From Artemisia argyi (Eukaryota; Streptophyta; Magnoliopsida; Asterales; Asteraceae), in assembly GCA_030686995.1 (NCBI GenBank), contig CM060704.1, forward strand, positions 120,630,042 to 120,694,041: 64,000 bases of DNA, given 5' to 3'. A model generated the notes under the pieces. The model saw only the letters and a list, made by a program, of their open reading frames with translations. It did not search any database and was not told the DNA's origin. Both the position numbers and the translations under genes were made by a program. Shown here one piece after another: positions 33,406 to 44,024 of this stretch (position 1 is its first letter; each line of letters starts with the position of its first letter).

Positions 33406-34515
33406 TCATTGACGGTCAATCTTCTTCTTGAGCTTTCCAAGGAATCTCCCGAGATTTTTGAACATCCCCTTTGTTTGCTTGAACTCCGCCGACTCATTTG
33501 GAATATCCGGAAGTTGGGAAAGGTATTCTAGAGGTAGGAGCCTAGAGTTGGGCAAAGTCTCATCTTCACTCATTGAGGATGATGATGAGGAGGTAGGAGG
33601 ATGAGGACGTTTTCCTTGGGCTTTGTAGACTCTCTTATCACTTAGTGGGACAAAAGTATGTGGAATTAGAGAGTAGTCTAGGCGAAGACCCCTAGGAATT
33701 GGTGGAATGGGGGAGATGAACCTAAAGAGACGGGTCAAGAGCATTCCATATGGCATAGCCGTTGTGCCTTGCACGGGAATGTCGGCCATTCTCTTGGCCA
33801 TGTAGTAGGCAAGGTTGAAGGGTTGCCTAACGGACAAGGAGTAGAGCATGTAGCAAAGGCAAACATTGATATGATCCCGGTTTCCTATGGTGTTAATGAC
33901 ATTGGCTCTAAGGAGTTCTTCCCATTTCTTGAATTGGGGCTTGAGTTCATTGAGTTCCATACCATATGGGTCCTTGTTGACCTCATTTCCGGTACGGGTT
34001 CTCCTAGTGTTGGTGGTCCTAATGAAGAGGTGGTCACGAAGTTCATCCTTGGACACAAGAGGGGTATCATAGGGATGGATTCGGTCAATGAGTGTGTCAA
34101 GAGTTGAGAGGGAATGCTTGTCGGAGTAGATGCAAGTACCACGGTTTGGGACACCTAGGATTTGAGCAAATTCCTCGAGAGTGAAGGAGTATTGATGACT
34201 ACTAGCCCTAAAGTTAATAGACATGCGACCATACTCATCCGTGGAGAGAGTAACGGATGCATAGAATTCTAAAATAAACCTAGGACAAATAGGCTCATCG
34301 ATTTCTAAGAGACAATCAAAGTTGATGGTTGCAAGTTCCATAGGTAGGTTTGTAAATTCTATGAAGGATGGGTCAATGGTTCTACCTTCGTGGACATAAC
34401 GCTTTTCTAAGGCTTTGAAAACGTCGATTTGAGTTGGAGTAAGACCTTTGGTTTTGTGGTGTTTGGGTAGGTACTTAATGGTGTCCTTGTGGTCGTAATG
34501 GGTTAGAGGAGACAT
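33406..34515 (-). CDS. ATHILA ORF-1/plant-transposon domain protein of element D
   Basis: A 369-codon uninterrupted minus-strand frame. It contains IEFTNLPMELATINFDCLLE, FYASVTLSTDEYGRMSINFR, SFTLEEFAQILGVPN and CYMLYSLSVRQPFNLAYYMA. This matches the domain annotated in plants as ATHILA ORF-1 or 'putative plant transposon protein', found near the 3' end of Athila-clade Ty3 elements and scattered as orphan ORFs. Its role in the cycle is unknown. A Ser-rich linker (SSSSSSMSEDE) and a basic C-terminus (LGKLKKKIDRQ) follow. The intact frame suggests modest age or that the ORF was maintained in the source element. The start Met is the first in the frame. Confidence 0.65.
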   Translation of the reverse strand: MSPLTHYDHKDTIKYLPKHHKTKGLTPTQIDVFKALEKRYVHEGRTIDPSFIEFTNLPMELATINFDCLLEIDEPICPRFILEFYASVTLSTDEYGRMSINFRASSHQYSFTLEEFAQILGVPNRGTCIYSDKHSLSTLDTLIDRIHPYDTPLVSKDELRDHLFIRTTNTRRTRTGNEVNKDPYGMELNELKPQFKKWEELLRANVINTIGNRDHINVCLCYMLYSLSVRQPFNLAYYMAKRMADIPVQGTTAMPYGMLLTRLFRFISPIPPIPRGLRLDYSLIPHTFVPLSDKRVYKAQGKRPHPPTSSSSSSMSEDETLPNSRLLPLEYLSQLPDIPNESAEFKQTKGMFKNLGRFLGKLKKKIDRQ

Positions 34516-34998
34516 GATGATTCCTAGAAAAACAAAATTTCACATTTTAGTCTAAGTAAACGACTATTGTAATGTGAATGTTCTAGTGTGTGCCTATATG
34601 AAAACAATGTGGAGGTGCGGTTATCTTGACTCATTTTGATGCTCAAAAACGTTTTAGAATGCAAGTTTTGTTATACAACAAAAGATAACCCAAGCGCTCC
34701 TAGTTCAATGTAGCTTCGTTTGAATGTACCCGAAAATACATATTGGTTATGTATTCCCTTTAGCATTCAAGAGACATTATGCAAGTGATGTTTTTGAACA
34801 TAACGTTTTGATTTTGTATTCACAATGTGAGACGAAAAAAATATTTGTCCTATTTGTGAGAAATTTTTGCAAGAATTTGACATGGGGTGTTTTAGTAAAC
34901 ATGTTAATAACTTATAATAATGCAATTCCTAACTATGAGAAACATGATTAGTTTTGTTAAGCACCTAATTTTATGCATGAGTTTCTTAAGTTAATGCA
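34516..34998 (-). other. Non-coding part of element D up to the copia insertion
   Basis: No gene. The five bases before the copia LTR are ATGCA, the expected left target copy; the right copy is lost. Confidence 0.45.
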
Positions 34999-35885
34999 TG
35001 TTGGGTCACTGAATTCCCCAATCTTCTTCTAACAAAGATTTGAACATAAAATAACCTAAGTATAAACAAGTCACTGAGTGAACAGTAACTCAGTGAGTCA
35101 TCTTCAGGATGCTTAGACCGAGCCTAAGAAGAAAGGTTCTCCATTCAGTGAGGCGGAACTCAGTGAGTGTGATCTAAGCCAAGAAGAAGGTGATGGGTTC
35201 AGTAAGGATGACAATAACTCACTGAACCCCAAGACTCCTCAACAACTATCTTGGTACTGAAGACTGATGACTTAAAGACTGAAGTTTTAGCGGGACTGGG
35301 CGGGAAAGTTTGAACTGTTTCACTAAAGTTCTTTATCACTTTAAGGTCAAACTTTCCCCAAATGGTTAAAACCAGGCTGTCATCAGAAAGTGCCTTTTGG
35401 ACTTAACCCAAAGAAGTTTCCCTTGCCAGAAAATAAAATCTATCAAGATTTTATTAAGGAACGCTTAGGTCCATTGTATAATAGAGTTGTTTACATTTGT
35501 GTATAAATAGGTAGCATAAGTGAGGAGTAAAAGTTGACAAGTTTGTGTAATAAATGCAAAGCATTCACAAACCACTTTTACTCCTCCAAAGAACAACATA
35601 GCCCCTGAGATAGCTCAATGGGCCCTTAGTTGTCACTCAACATTGTTTTGAGTTTAGAAATGAGTCTATACCACACTTGTCATTTTCAATCCCAAGTGTT
35701 ATTCCACAAACACTTGGGTACGATTCTTTTTTTTTAACTTCTAATAAAGAATTAAACGTTGAAAAATATTGTCTCCTATGTTTACGTTGCTTTATTGTTA
35801 ATCATTTATACATCTTTGTTAAAAGTCATACAACTTGGTTACATTAGCTTTTTAGTTACTATTAACCAAGTAAAAGGGACCAACA
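34999..35885 (+). repeat. 5' LTR of the copia element (887 bp)
   Basis: Starts TGTTGGGTCACTG and ends GGGACCAACA, the inverted TGTTGG/CCAACA ends usual for copia LTRs. Repeated TCAGTGAG and CTCACTGA words occur between 35,070 and 35,240. TATAAATAG near 35,502 is a plausible TATA box. Confidence 0.75.
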
Positions 35886-35887
35886 AG

Positions 35888-35899
35888 TGGTATCAGAGC
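35888..35899 (+). other. Primer-binding site (initiator tRNA-Met)
   Basis: TGGTATCAGAGC two bases after the LTR end, the usual copia PBS complementary to tRNA-Met. Confidence 0.9.
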
Positions 35900-35972
35900 C
35901 TCTGATTTGTAAAACTTAAACCTGTTTTCAAAACTTAAAGAGTGCTCAAGTTTTTAAAATCAAGATCCCACT

Positions 35973-37599
35973 ATGACTGACATAGATGTTCCCCAACTTG
36001 TCGACAAAAAGGGTGGAAGTTATTCAGCAACTGCCCCTCGACTTGAAGTTGGCAAATTTAATAAGTGGAAAAAGCAAATGCTTTGCTACTTAACTAGGAT
36101 GGAACCATATTACATTAAGTTGATTAATGATGGTCCATATGTCCCAACGACAACCCAAGGTTTAATCAAACCTGAAGCTCAGTGGACCCTAGATGAAAGG
36201 AGGGTGGTCAATCAAGACCAGCGCTTGAAAAGCATCATTATATCATGCCTTCCTGATGATATAATGGAATCAGTGATCAATTGTCCCACTGCCCAGCAGA
36301 CATGGACTGACCTGGTTCATAGCTATGAAGGGCCTTCTGATACCAAAGAGAATAGAATCATGGACCTGAAGCTTGAATTCAATACCTTCAGGGCCAAGGA
36401 TTCTGAAAGTCTCTCTGAGACTTATACTCAGTATAAGACCCTCCTGAATGAGCTGACCAATGATGGTGTTATTCTGTCAAAGCATGAGATCAATGTTGGC
36501 TTTGTCAACAGTCTCCCTGAGAAGTGGTTAAACTTCTCTCAGGGATTGAGAAATGCAAACCACATTCAGAACCTTGAGCTCCCTACTATTTATGGGAAGT
36601 TTGTCTATGAAGACAATCTTATCACCAGGAGATACCCTCTTGACAATTTCACCCATATCAACTGCTTTCTATTCCAAAGGTGTTGTGTAGGATTTTCAAG
36701 ATGGATCTGATGATGAGGTTGACCAAAGAACCAGTGAGGAGTACCTAAATGATCTTCAAATTGAATTTCATGAAAGGGCACTCCTTGCTAATTCAAAAAG
36801 ATTTTTTAAGAAAAACAAATTCCCTTCAAAGGCAAATGAAAACACTGAATGTTTTAAATGTGGCAAAATGGGCCATTATGCTAAAGATTGTTTTTCAAAA
36901 ACAACCTCAGAACCATCTTTCAAATTTTCAGGAAATAACTCTTTTTCAGGACCCAGGAAATTTCAACCAAAAATGCTTCAATCTAGTCAAAGATTTGAAA
37001 AAGTCCCTCAAATTGACTTTGAAGCCAAGTACAGAAAGGCAAAAGCTAAACTTGCCCTTCTTGAATCATCCTCAACAGTCTCTCAGCCTCCTCAGGCTCC
37101 AAAGCCTTCTCAAGCCAAAAACAAAGGGCTTGTTGCTGAAACATATGACTGGGATGAGGTTGAAGTGTCCTCTGATGATGATGAATTTCACATCAGTGCC
37201 CTGGTGGCCCTATCAGATGACAACAAGATTGCTGTTGGGAAGAGTCATGCAAGAAATGGTGAATTGGTTAACATCACTATGAGGAAGGTAAACCTTTTAC
37301 TTTCTATGGATGATAATGATGATTGGAAATCTTACTTAGATTATATTAATGTTGATCTTAAGTATGTTGAAGAGCAAAGACTTAATCTGTTTTCAAAATT
37401 TAACAAACTGAGTTTTGAATTAAATCATAGTAGAGATGAACTGCTTGCTTTAAAACAAGCCAAGCTTGAAAGTGTTTCACTTCAAATTCAAAACTCTGAA
37501 CTTGTAAAACAAAATCAAGCTCTTCAGGAAGAACTTAAGAAAGAAAAGGATGTTATTTGGAAATGGACTCAGAAAAACCCAAACTTTATGAAACACTAA
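35973..37599 (+). pseudogene. Copia gag, frameshifted
   Basis: The ATG at 35,973 opens a gag frame (FNKWKKQMLCYLTRMEPYYI, DQRLKSIIISCLPDDIMESV, LNELTNDGVILSKHEINVGF). The native reading shifts near 36,640-36,660 and also meets a TAG at 36,688-36,690. It then continues in another frame with a CCHC zinc knuckle CFKCGKMGHYAKDC (about 36,853-36,894) and ends TAA 37,597-37,599. Gag packages the RNA genome into particles in the cytoplasm. The two breaks make this copy non-functional. Confidence 0.75.
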
Positions 37600-38714
37600 G
37601 TCTCTCACCAAGCTCCAAAAAGGCTGGTATGGGTGATGATCAACTTACTGAAGTTTCTGGGGAGAGTAGCCATTCAACAACTTTTCTGTCAGCCAGCATA
37701 CTTTCTAGCAAAGAACTTGCTCCTAAACCCAGTGATTGGATTGAAAGAAACAATCCTGACAGTAAAATGCCAAATTTTAACACTGGAAGAATCCTGGAGC
37801 CTGAAAGTCAGGCTATCAAGGAGCTGCTAGGAGTCACTGATGAACTTAGTCCTACTGAGTCCATCACTGAGTCTAAGTCTGATTCACCACTCCCTCCACT
37901 GAAACAACTTCAGGGAGCTGAACCCAATTATGAACTTGCACCATTAGTCTATCAACCCCATTCTCCTAAGGAGAAATCAGGGTTAGGAAAGACTATTCTG
38001 AAAAGACCTACTCCTGCACCCACTGAACACCAAACACCTTCAGTACCTACTGAAGTGAAATCTGAAAGCACTGACTCAAAGGTTGATCAGCTTGCTGAAC
38101 TTGTCAGGATGCTCAGTGAGAAAATTGAGTCCACTGAAAAACCCTCAGACTCAAAATCTAATAGGCCCTCAGTATCCTCAAGTTCTTCCAAACCAAAAAT
38201 AATACCCAGACCTTCAGGGAGATGTGAACTGTGCAATTATCCAAATCACAACACTGATAAATGCTACAGAGTCCTGTTTTGCATGATATGCAAACAAGAG
38301 GACCACAGAACTTGTGATCACATCCCCCACACTGCTTCTTTAAAAGCAAGAGGTCTATACAGAACTCAAGGCTATCAGTATGCCACACCTTCCAAACAAA
38401 GACTGAAGGCTAAGCCTTTCTTGCCATGTCCTCACTGTGGTTTCAATGATCATCTTCCTGATGATTGTATGATGAAAAATTGCTGTGACATCTGTGGAGA
38501 TCCCTCCCATGAAACCAAGGGACATGACAAAGTCATTCAATCCAGAAGGAAAAACCTCACCAACACTTCTCAGTCACCTGAGGCATCAACCTCCACAAAA
38601 TGTAAAACATGTGGAAGCTCAGGTCACACAATTTCTGACCATGATTCATTAGCTGAGTTCAAAAATTCCCTGAGGACTAAGCCCACTAGAAAGTGGGTCA
38701 ACAAGAAAAACTAA
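37557..38714 (+). CDS. Copia polyprotein segment with five zinc-knuckle-like motifs
   Basis: A 385-codon frame overlapping the end of the gag frame. The N-terminal half is Ser/Pro/Glu-rich and disordered. The C-terminal half holds five short Cys/His clusters: CELCNYPNHNTDKC, CMICKQEDHRTCDH, CPHCGFNDHLPDDC, CDICGDPSHETKGH and CKTCGSSGHTISDH. Three of the five end in His rather than Cys. It ends WVNKKN just before the protease region. I recall similar five-cluster segments in Asteraceae copia polyproteins. A role in RNA binding by gag is inference. The frame is open throughout, in contrast to its neighbours. Confidence 0.65.
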   Translation: MEMDSEKPKLYETLSLSPSSKKAGMGDDQLTEVSGESSHSTTFLSASILSSKELAPKPSDWIERNNPDSKMPNFNTGRILEPESQAIKELLGVTDELSPTESITESKSDSPLPPLKQLQGAEPNYELAPLVYQPHSPKEKSGLGKTILKRPTPAPTEHQTPSVPTEVKSESTDSKVDQLAELVRMLSEKIESTEKPSDSKSNRPSVSSSSSKPKIIPRPSGRCELCNYPNHNTDKCYRVLFCMICKQEDHRTCDHIPHTASLKARGLYRTQGYQYATPSKQRLKAKPFLPCPHCGFNDHLPDDCMMKNCCDICGDPSHETKGHDKVIQSRRKNLTNTSQSPEASTSTKCKTCGSSGHTISDHDSLAEFKNSLRTKPTRKWVNKKN

Positions 38715-39790
38715 CCCAGTTTACTGTTTGTGCAGAAACACATCAAGGATCTTACTTGGCATCTAGACAGTGGATGCTCCAGAAGTATGACTGGTGTGAA
38801 AAGTTATCTGAACAAATATGTGGAAGAACCAGGACCCAAAGTAGTATTTGGTGATAACTCATCAGCTCTCACTGAAGGTTATGGTTCAGTAAACTGCAAT
38901 GGTATAGTTTTTACAAGAATAGCTTATGTTAATGGTCTCAAGTAAAACCTGATAAGTGTTTCCCAACTATGTGATGCCAAATACATAGTTCAGTTTGATG
39001 ACAAGAGAGGGACCATCTTTAATGCCAATAAGGAAGTTGTGTTGATTGCCCCCAGGAGGGATGATGTATATGTTCTAGATATGTCATCTCTGACTCAAAA
39101 TGGGACTTGTCTATTCTCTAAGGCAAGTGAGACAATCAACTGGCTATGGCATAGGAGACTCTCTCATCTCAACTTCAAGAGCATCAACAACCTGGACAAA
39201 TAGAACAAAGTTCTGGGCCTTCCATCCCTGGTGTATACCAAAGACAAGCCTTGTTCTGCTTGTGAAAAAGGAAAACACCACAGGGCATCATTCAAAACCA
39301 AACAAACCTTTTCCATCAAAAGCTGCCTACATCTTCTTCATATGGACCTTTTTGGACCTGTCAGTCCAATGTCCATTCACCATGAGAAGTATACTCTGGT
39401 CATATTGGATGAATACTCAAGATATACTTGGGTTTACTTCCTGACCAAAAAGAGTCAGGCAGCTGAAACCATCATGTCATTTGTCAGGAACATTGAAAAT
39501 CAAAATGATGTCAAAGTTAAACAGATCAGGACTGACAATGGCACTGAGTTCAAAAAACCAAGACCTTGAGTGTTTCTGTGATGAGAAAGGAATTTCTCAA
39601 AATTTCACTTCTCCCTATACTCCTGAACAAAATGGAGTAGCTGAAAGGAGAAATAGAACACTTATTGAGGCAGCAAGAACAATGTTTAATGGCTCAGTCC
39701 TCTCAAAACATTTCTGGACTGAGGCAGTTAAAACAGCTTGCTACACTCAAAATAGGTCAATCATTGTGAAAAAGCACAATAAGACTCCTT
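38715..39790 (+). pseudogene. Copia protease and integrase, broken and truncated
   Basis: The protease active site is present as WHLDSGCSRSMTG. A TAA at 38,943-38,945 interrupts the segment before NLISVSQLC. GAG-pre-integrase WLWHRRLSHLNF leads to a TAG at 39,201-39,203, then the zinc-binding CSACEKGKHH. The integrase core has DLFGP, RTDNGTEF and PEQNGVAERRN, so the D, D and E catalytic positions can be seen. An extra A in the A run near 39,557 shifts the frame between the second D and the E. The element ends after KHNKTPYK at the junction with LTR B. Not functional. Confidence 0.8.
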
Positions 39791-41059
39791 ATAAAAGTGA
39801 AGAAAACGGCAAAGATTTAATTTTCCTTGCTGGGAACAGTACCTGACGAGTTCAAGAAGAATTTTATGACGGCGTCAGGAGCAAAATGGATGACGACCCA
39901 GAGAAAACGTGACGGCATCAGAAGTAGGGCGTCAAGAGTAATTTTGGTGACGGCCTGGAGCAGAAATACACATGACGGCGTCAGATGTAGATCTGGGCAG
40001 TCCGAGAACTTTATTGGTGGCGAGATAACGGCGTCAGAATTTTACTCTTGACGCCATCACCTCAAAAAATCTATATATACTTTTCTATTTTTCATTCATT
40101 AGAGAGGAACTTGTGTGGAGAAATCTACGGCCGAACCCAATAAACCCTAGGTCGTTTGTAACTATATTTTCAAGGGTTTTCACCCCTTGAAACCCTTCCT
40201 GTTCAATTAAGATAAGTTTTCGTTCAATTCATTCAATATGTCTATGTGTTGTTTGAATATATCTTATGCTTGTCTTGATTATAACATGCTAGGCTAGATC
40301 TTTTGTGTGTTTGCTTAGATGTAATGAAACCTAGATGTTGATTATAGGTTGATTGCTTGTTTATAGTTGTAATGGATGAATGATTTCAATGTTAGGCTTA
40401 AGAAAACTGGCAGATCTCCATTGTGTAACGTGCTTGAACGTCTTAAGAAACATGAACCGATGTGTACTAGGTTTTTATGGTTGTATTTAATGCATGAGCG
40501 AATTCTAGTGATCCCATGTTAGGAGCTTCTTAGCCGGCTCGACATAGGAGTGAAGTAGGAGCTTATAGAATTGGGGAAGTAAGTACGCCACCCCATGATT
40601 GGTATTAAGGAATATAACCCGTCATCCACACAACTGTAACAAGTAATTAACCTGTAAAAGATATCTAGGGAGTAGTGAAATCTAAGTAAACACAATTCTC
40701 CCATATATTGCTCACACCACTAGTTTAAATTAGTTTATTTTCATTTTTATTATTTTGTTTTGATTGCATCTTTAGTTATTGGGCTAGTTGACTAGCAACT
40801 AATTCCGCCCACTCTTCCAAGACCCGAGATTTTTACTTGCTTTTTATAAAATATAAAAATACAAAAAGAATCATCCCTCACCTCTAGACCTAGTTTTTAG
40901 GCTTTCTAATCCTAGCGACACTATTCCTGAGTTGAACGATCAATCCTCCGGTACTTGTCACTATACTATGCTTCAACGATCAGGTACACTGCCTGGTGGG
41001 GGTTGTAAGCTTCTCGAGATCCCTCGAGAGGTAAAGCCTGGTGCAATTCCCACGCATCA
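39791..41059 (+). repeat. 5' LTR, lacking its first ~130 bp
   Basis: Aligns with the split 3' LTR from the ATAAAAGTGAAG block to CACGCATCA. The missing start was removed where it meets the copia relic. It contains the TGACGGCGTCA array (39,841-40,062) and TATA box (about 40,071). Confidence 0.8.
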
Positions 41060-41065
41060 AGTTTT

Positions 41066-41083
41066 TGGCGCCGCTGCCGGGGA
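41066..41083 (+). other. Athila-type primer-binding site
   Basis: TGGCGCCGCTGCCGGGGA shortly after the LTR end matches the Athila-clade PBS (tRNA-Asp type) with one or two differences. Confidence 0.9.
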
Positions 41084-41229
41084 ATAGTTATTGTCTAGGT
41101 TAGAATTTCTTTTTATTAGGTCTACTTGCTAGATTCCTTTCTAGTAAGTTTTTATTTTTATTTTTAGGTTTTCTTTAGTCTATCTCATTTCTTCATGTTT
41201 TTGTTCGTAACTCTTTACCATCCGACATC

Positions 41230-42607
41230 ATGGAAGGTGGTAACATCTTTGAACCCCTCAACCCGCCACAACAAGACCAACCACAAAACCCACCACTAGC
41301 TAACCAACCTCTTATGCCCCGAACCCTAGGAGAGTATTCCAGGCCTAGCCACCAAGGCTATCGAAACACCATTGAGCTCACCCAAGGAGCCAATGTGTCT
41401 CCCTTGCGATCCGACACCATCCGGTTGGTGCAAAGCAGATGTGCATTCCATGGACTTCGTTCCGAAGATCCAAATCAACATCTCAAGGACTTCTTTAAAA
41501 TCGTAGATTCTATAGACCTTGATGTTACAACTGGAGAGTCAACCCGATTACGCCTATTCCAATTCTCTCTACGTGATTAAGCTAGTCAATGGCTTGAACG
41601 TTTACCCGCGGGATCTATCACCTCATGGGATGATCTCACCACTCGTTTCCTTGCTCAATTTTTCCCACCGGGGAGAACTACCAAGCTTAGAAATGATATC
41701 TTGATGTTCCAACAACGTCAAGGTGAAACTCTATATGAAGCATGGACTCATTTCAAGGACTTACTCCAAAAAGTCCCTCATCATGGCATAGATCTTTGGC
41801 TCCAAGTCCAAATCTTCTATGACCATATCAATCTCTCCACAAGGCGAACCATTGACCAATCGGCCGGTGGCAAGCTACGTGATCTAAGTGCGGAAGAATC
41901 ATGGGAACTCATAGAAGATCTTGCTCTCTATGACAACGAAAGTTGGAATGATCCCCGTGATTTGAACAAAATGGTCAAGGCAATATCTTTGCCTTCGAAC
42001 AATTCTAGCACTCCCGACCGTAGGATCATGGAACTTGAGGACCAAGTCAAGTTTCTCATGAAATCTTACGAAGCTCCTAAGCCTTCAAGCCAAGTGAACA
42101 AAATCACTTCTTCATGTGAATTATGTAGTGGTCCCCATGACACTCGTGATTGCGTGGAACTTCCCGGAACAGCTTTTGCGGACTACGCATCTTCGTGTAC
42201 CGACGAAGCGAGAGATAAGTGGTACACTTTCAAACCCGAGCCAAACCCTTACGGTGAATCCTACAACCCTTCTTGGAAGAATCACCCAAACCTTAGGTGG
42301 AAAAAAAACCAAAACAATTCTTCCAATCCGCCTAATCGTTACCAACCAAACGGTCTACCCTCCAACCGTACTGTCAACAACAATCCTTCTAACAACTATG
42401 GTAGTACCAACAATCTTGAAGGATTGATGTCCAAGTTTATGGCATCTCAAGAAGCTCGTATAGTTAAGTTTGAAACCGAATTCAACCAACAACAAACGGA
42501 GATGACCAATAAGATTGACAACTTGTTGACAGCCCTCAACAACCAAGCGTTAACTACACCTAGGAAGGACACTAGGGACGCAAATAGCGGAATCCAAATT
42601 AAGGACC
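41230..42607 (+). pseudogene. Retrotransposon gag (Retrotrans_gag) with nonsense codon
   Basis: The ATG at 41,230 starts MEGGNIFEPLNPPQQDQPQN. The capsid-like Retrotrans_gag domain includes LRLFQFSLRD, then an in-frame TAA at 41,578-41,580, then ASQWLERLPAGSITSWDDLT, RFLAQFFPPGRTTKLRND and YEAWTHFKDLLQK. The minus-strand relative has Gln at the stop position, so one base change made the stop. A short zinc-knuckle-like CELCSGPHDTRDC lies near 42,114-42,152. An LTR insertion at 42,608 cuts the frame; the remainder resumes at about 44,025. Gag would form particles in trans with a helper element's enzymes. This copy is dead. Confidence 0.8.
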
Positions 42608-44024
42608 TGATGCGTGGGAATCACAACAGGCTTTACCTCTCGAGGGATCTCGAGAAGCTTACAACCCCCACCAGGCAGTGTACCTGATCGTTGTAGTATA
42701 ATATAGTGACAAGTACCGGGGGATTGATCGTTCAGCTTAGGAATAGTGGCGCTAGGATTAGAAAGCCTAATTACTAGTTCTAAAGGTGAGGGATGATTAT
42801 TTTTGTATTTTTATATTTTTTAGAAAGCAAGTAAAATCTCGGGTTTTGAAAGAGTGGGCGGAATTAGTTGCTATTCAACTAACCCAAAACTAAGATGCAA
42901 TCAAAATAAAATACTAAAAATGAAAATAAACTAATTATACTAAGGTTGTGAGCAGTAATTGGAGAAAATGTGTTTACTTAGATTTCACTACTCCCTAGAT
43001 ATATTTTACACGTTAATTACTTGTTATAATTGCATGGATGACGGATCGTATTCCTTAATACCATTCATGGGGTGGCATACATAACTCCCCAATTCTATGA
43101 GCTCTTATCTCCTCCTACACCATGACCCAGCACAACTATAGGGATTGTAAACAGTGGCTCATGCATTAAATACAACCAATAAAGACCTAGTACGCCTCGG
43201 TTCATGTTTCTTAAGACGTTCAAGCATGTTATCATTTGGAGATCTGCCAGTTTTCTTAAGCCTAACATATAAAATCATTCATCCAAGAACAAGAATAAAC
43301 AAGTAATCAACACATAATCAATATCTAGGTTTCATTAGATCTAAGCAAACACAAAAGAGATCTAGCCTAGCATAATGGAATTGAGACAAGAACAAGATAT
43401 AGACAACCAACACATAGACATATTGATTGAATTAGAAGAACACTTATCTCAATTACAATGCAAGGTATCAAGGGTTTGGAACCCTTGAAAAACCTGTAAA
43501 AGTTGCACCAAATTCGTCTTTAGGGTTTCTCCAAAACTTCTCTCTTTTATGTGAAAAACTAGAAAACTATATATAGGAAAATAAGGCTGACGGCATCAAG
43601 ACAACAATGTGACGCCGTCACCTCGCCGCCAAATACTTCCTCGGACGGCCTTGATCTTCTTATGACGGCCTATGTGACGCCGTCATCAACCACGGTATTT
43701 TATTCTTGGCACTTTGACGCCGTCAGGATGACTCTTGACGCCTTCATGACTCTCGGATTTTTATTCTTGATGTTTGACGCCGTCAAGCCTTTACTCTTGA
43801 CGCCGTCACCTACTGTTCACAGCATGGAAAATTGATACTTTGCCGTTTTCTTCACTTTTATGCTCCAAAAACGTCCAAAATGGCTTCTTTTCCAGAATTC
43901 ACTCTCAGAGTACCTAAAATCACAAAAGGAACGATTTAGGGCAATATTTGATCAAATAAAGTCGGATTCGGGCTTAAATGACCCCCTAAAAACGGACCAT
44001 TTTTCGCCTCATCATATATCCTTA
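42608..44024 (-). mobile_element. LTR remnant E with a few bases of internal sequence
   Basis: A complete minus-oriented LTR (42,608-44,014, 1,407 bp) begins TGATGCG and ends CCTCATCA. About ten bases of PPT-adjacent sequence (TATATCCTTA) follow, then gag coding resumes. There is no matching target duplication, and some 17 bp of gag are missing compared with the 52.5-54.7 kb copy. So it is not a clean solo LTR but the stump of a larger insertion, closed by a deletion at microhomology (CAC). Confidence 0.75.

Larger units (their letters stand above)
26635..34998 (-). mobile_element. Athila-like Ty3 element D, minus strand, 5' part lost
   Basis: Left to right it holds its 3' LTR (26,635-28,332), the region next to the LTR, two minus-strand ORFs (31,474-32,391 and 33,406-34,515) and more non-coding DNA up to the copia LTR at 34,999. 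Gag, pol and 5' LTR are absent, lost beyond the copia insertion. A solo LTR of a related family interrupts it at 29,005-30,430. Sequence either side of the solo LTR aligns with the 3' region of the 48.6-56.3 kb element, so the two families are related. Confidence 0.7.
34999..39790 (+). mobile_element. Ty1/copia retrotransposon, 3' truncated and multiply broken
   Basis: Order: 5' LTR (34,999-35,885), PBS (35,888-35,899), gag, zinc-knuckle ORF, protease, GAG-pre-integrase and integrase core. It ends in the integrase C-terminal region at 39,790, where it joins an Athila-like LTR. Reverse transcriptase, RNase H and the 3' LTR are absent. Frameshifts and stops occur in gag (about 36,640; 36,688) and pol (38,943; 39,201; about 39,557). 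It is a relic, of the type annotated as TNT1-94-like in Asteraceae. Confidence 0.8.

Noticed and set aside
43860..44024. N-terminal part of a 343-codon ORF starting in LTR E
   Set aside because: The first 55 codons are LTR and PPT sequence; only the part after about 44,025 is native polyprotein.
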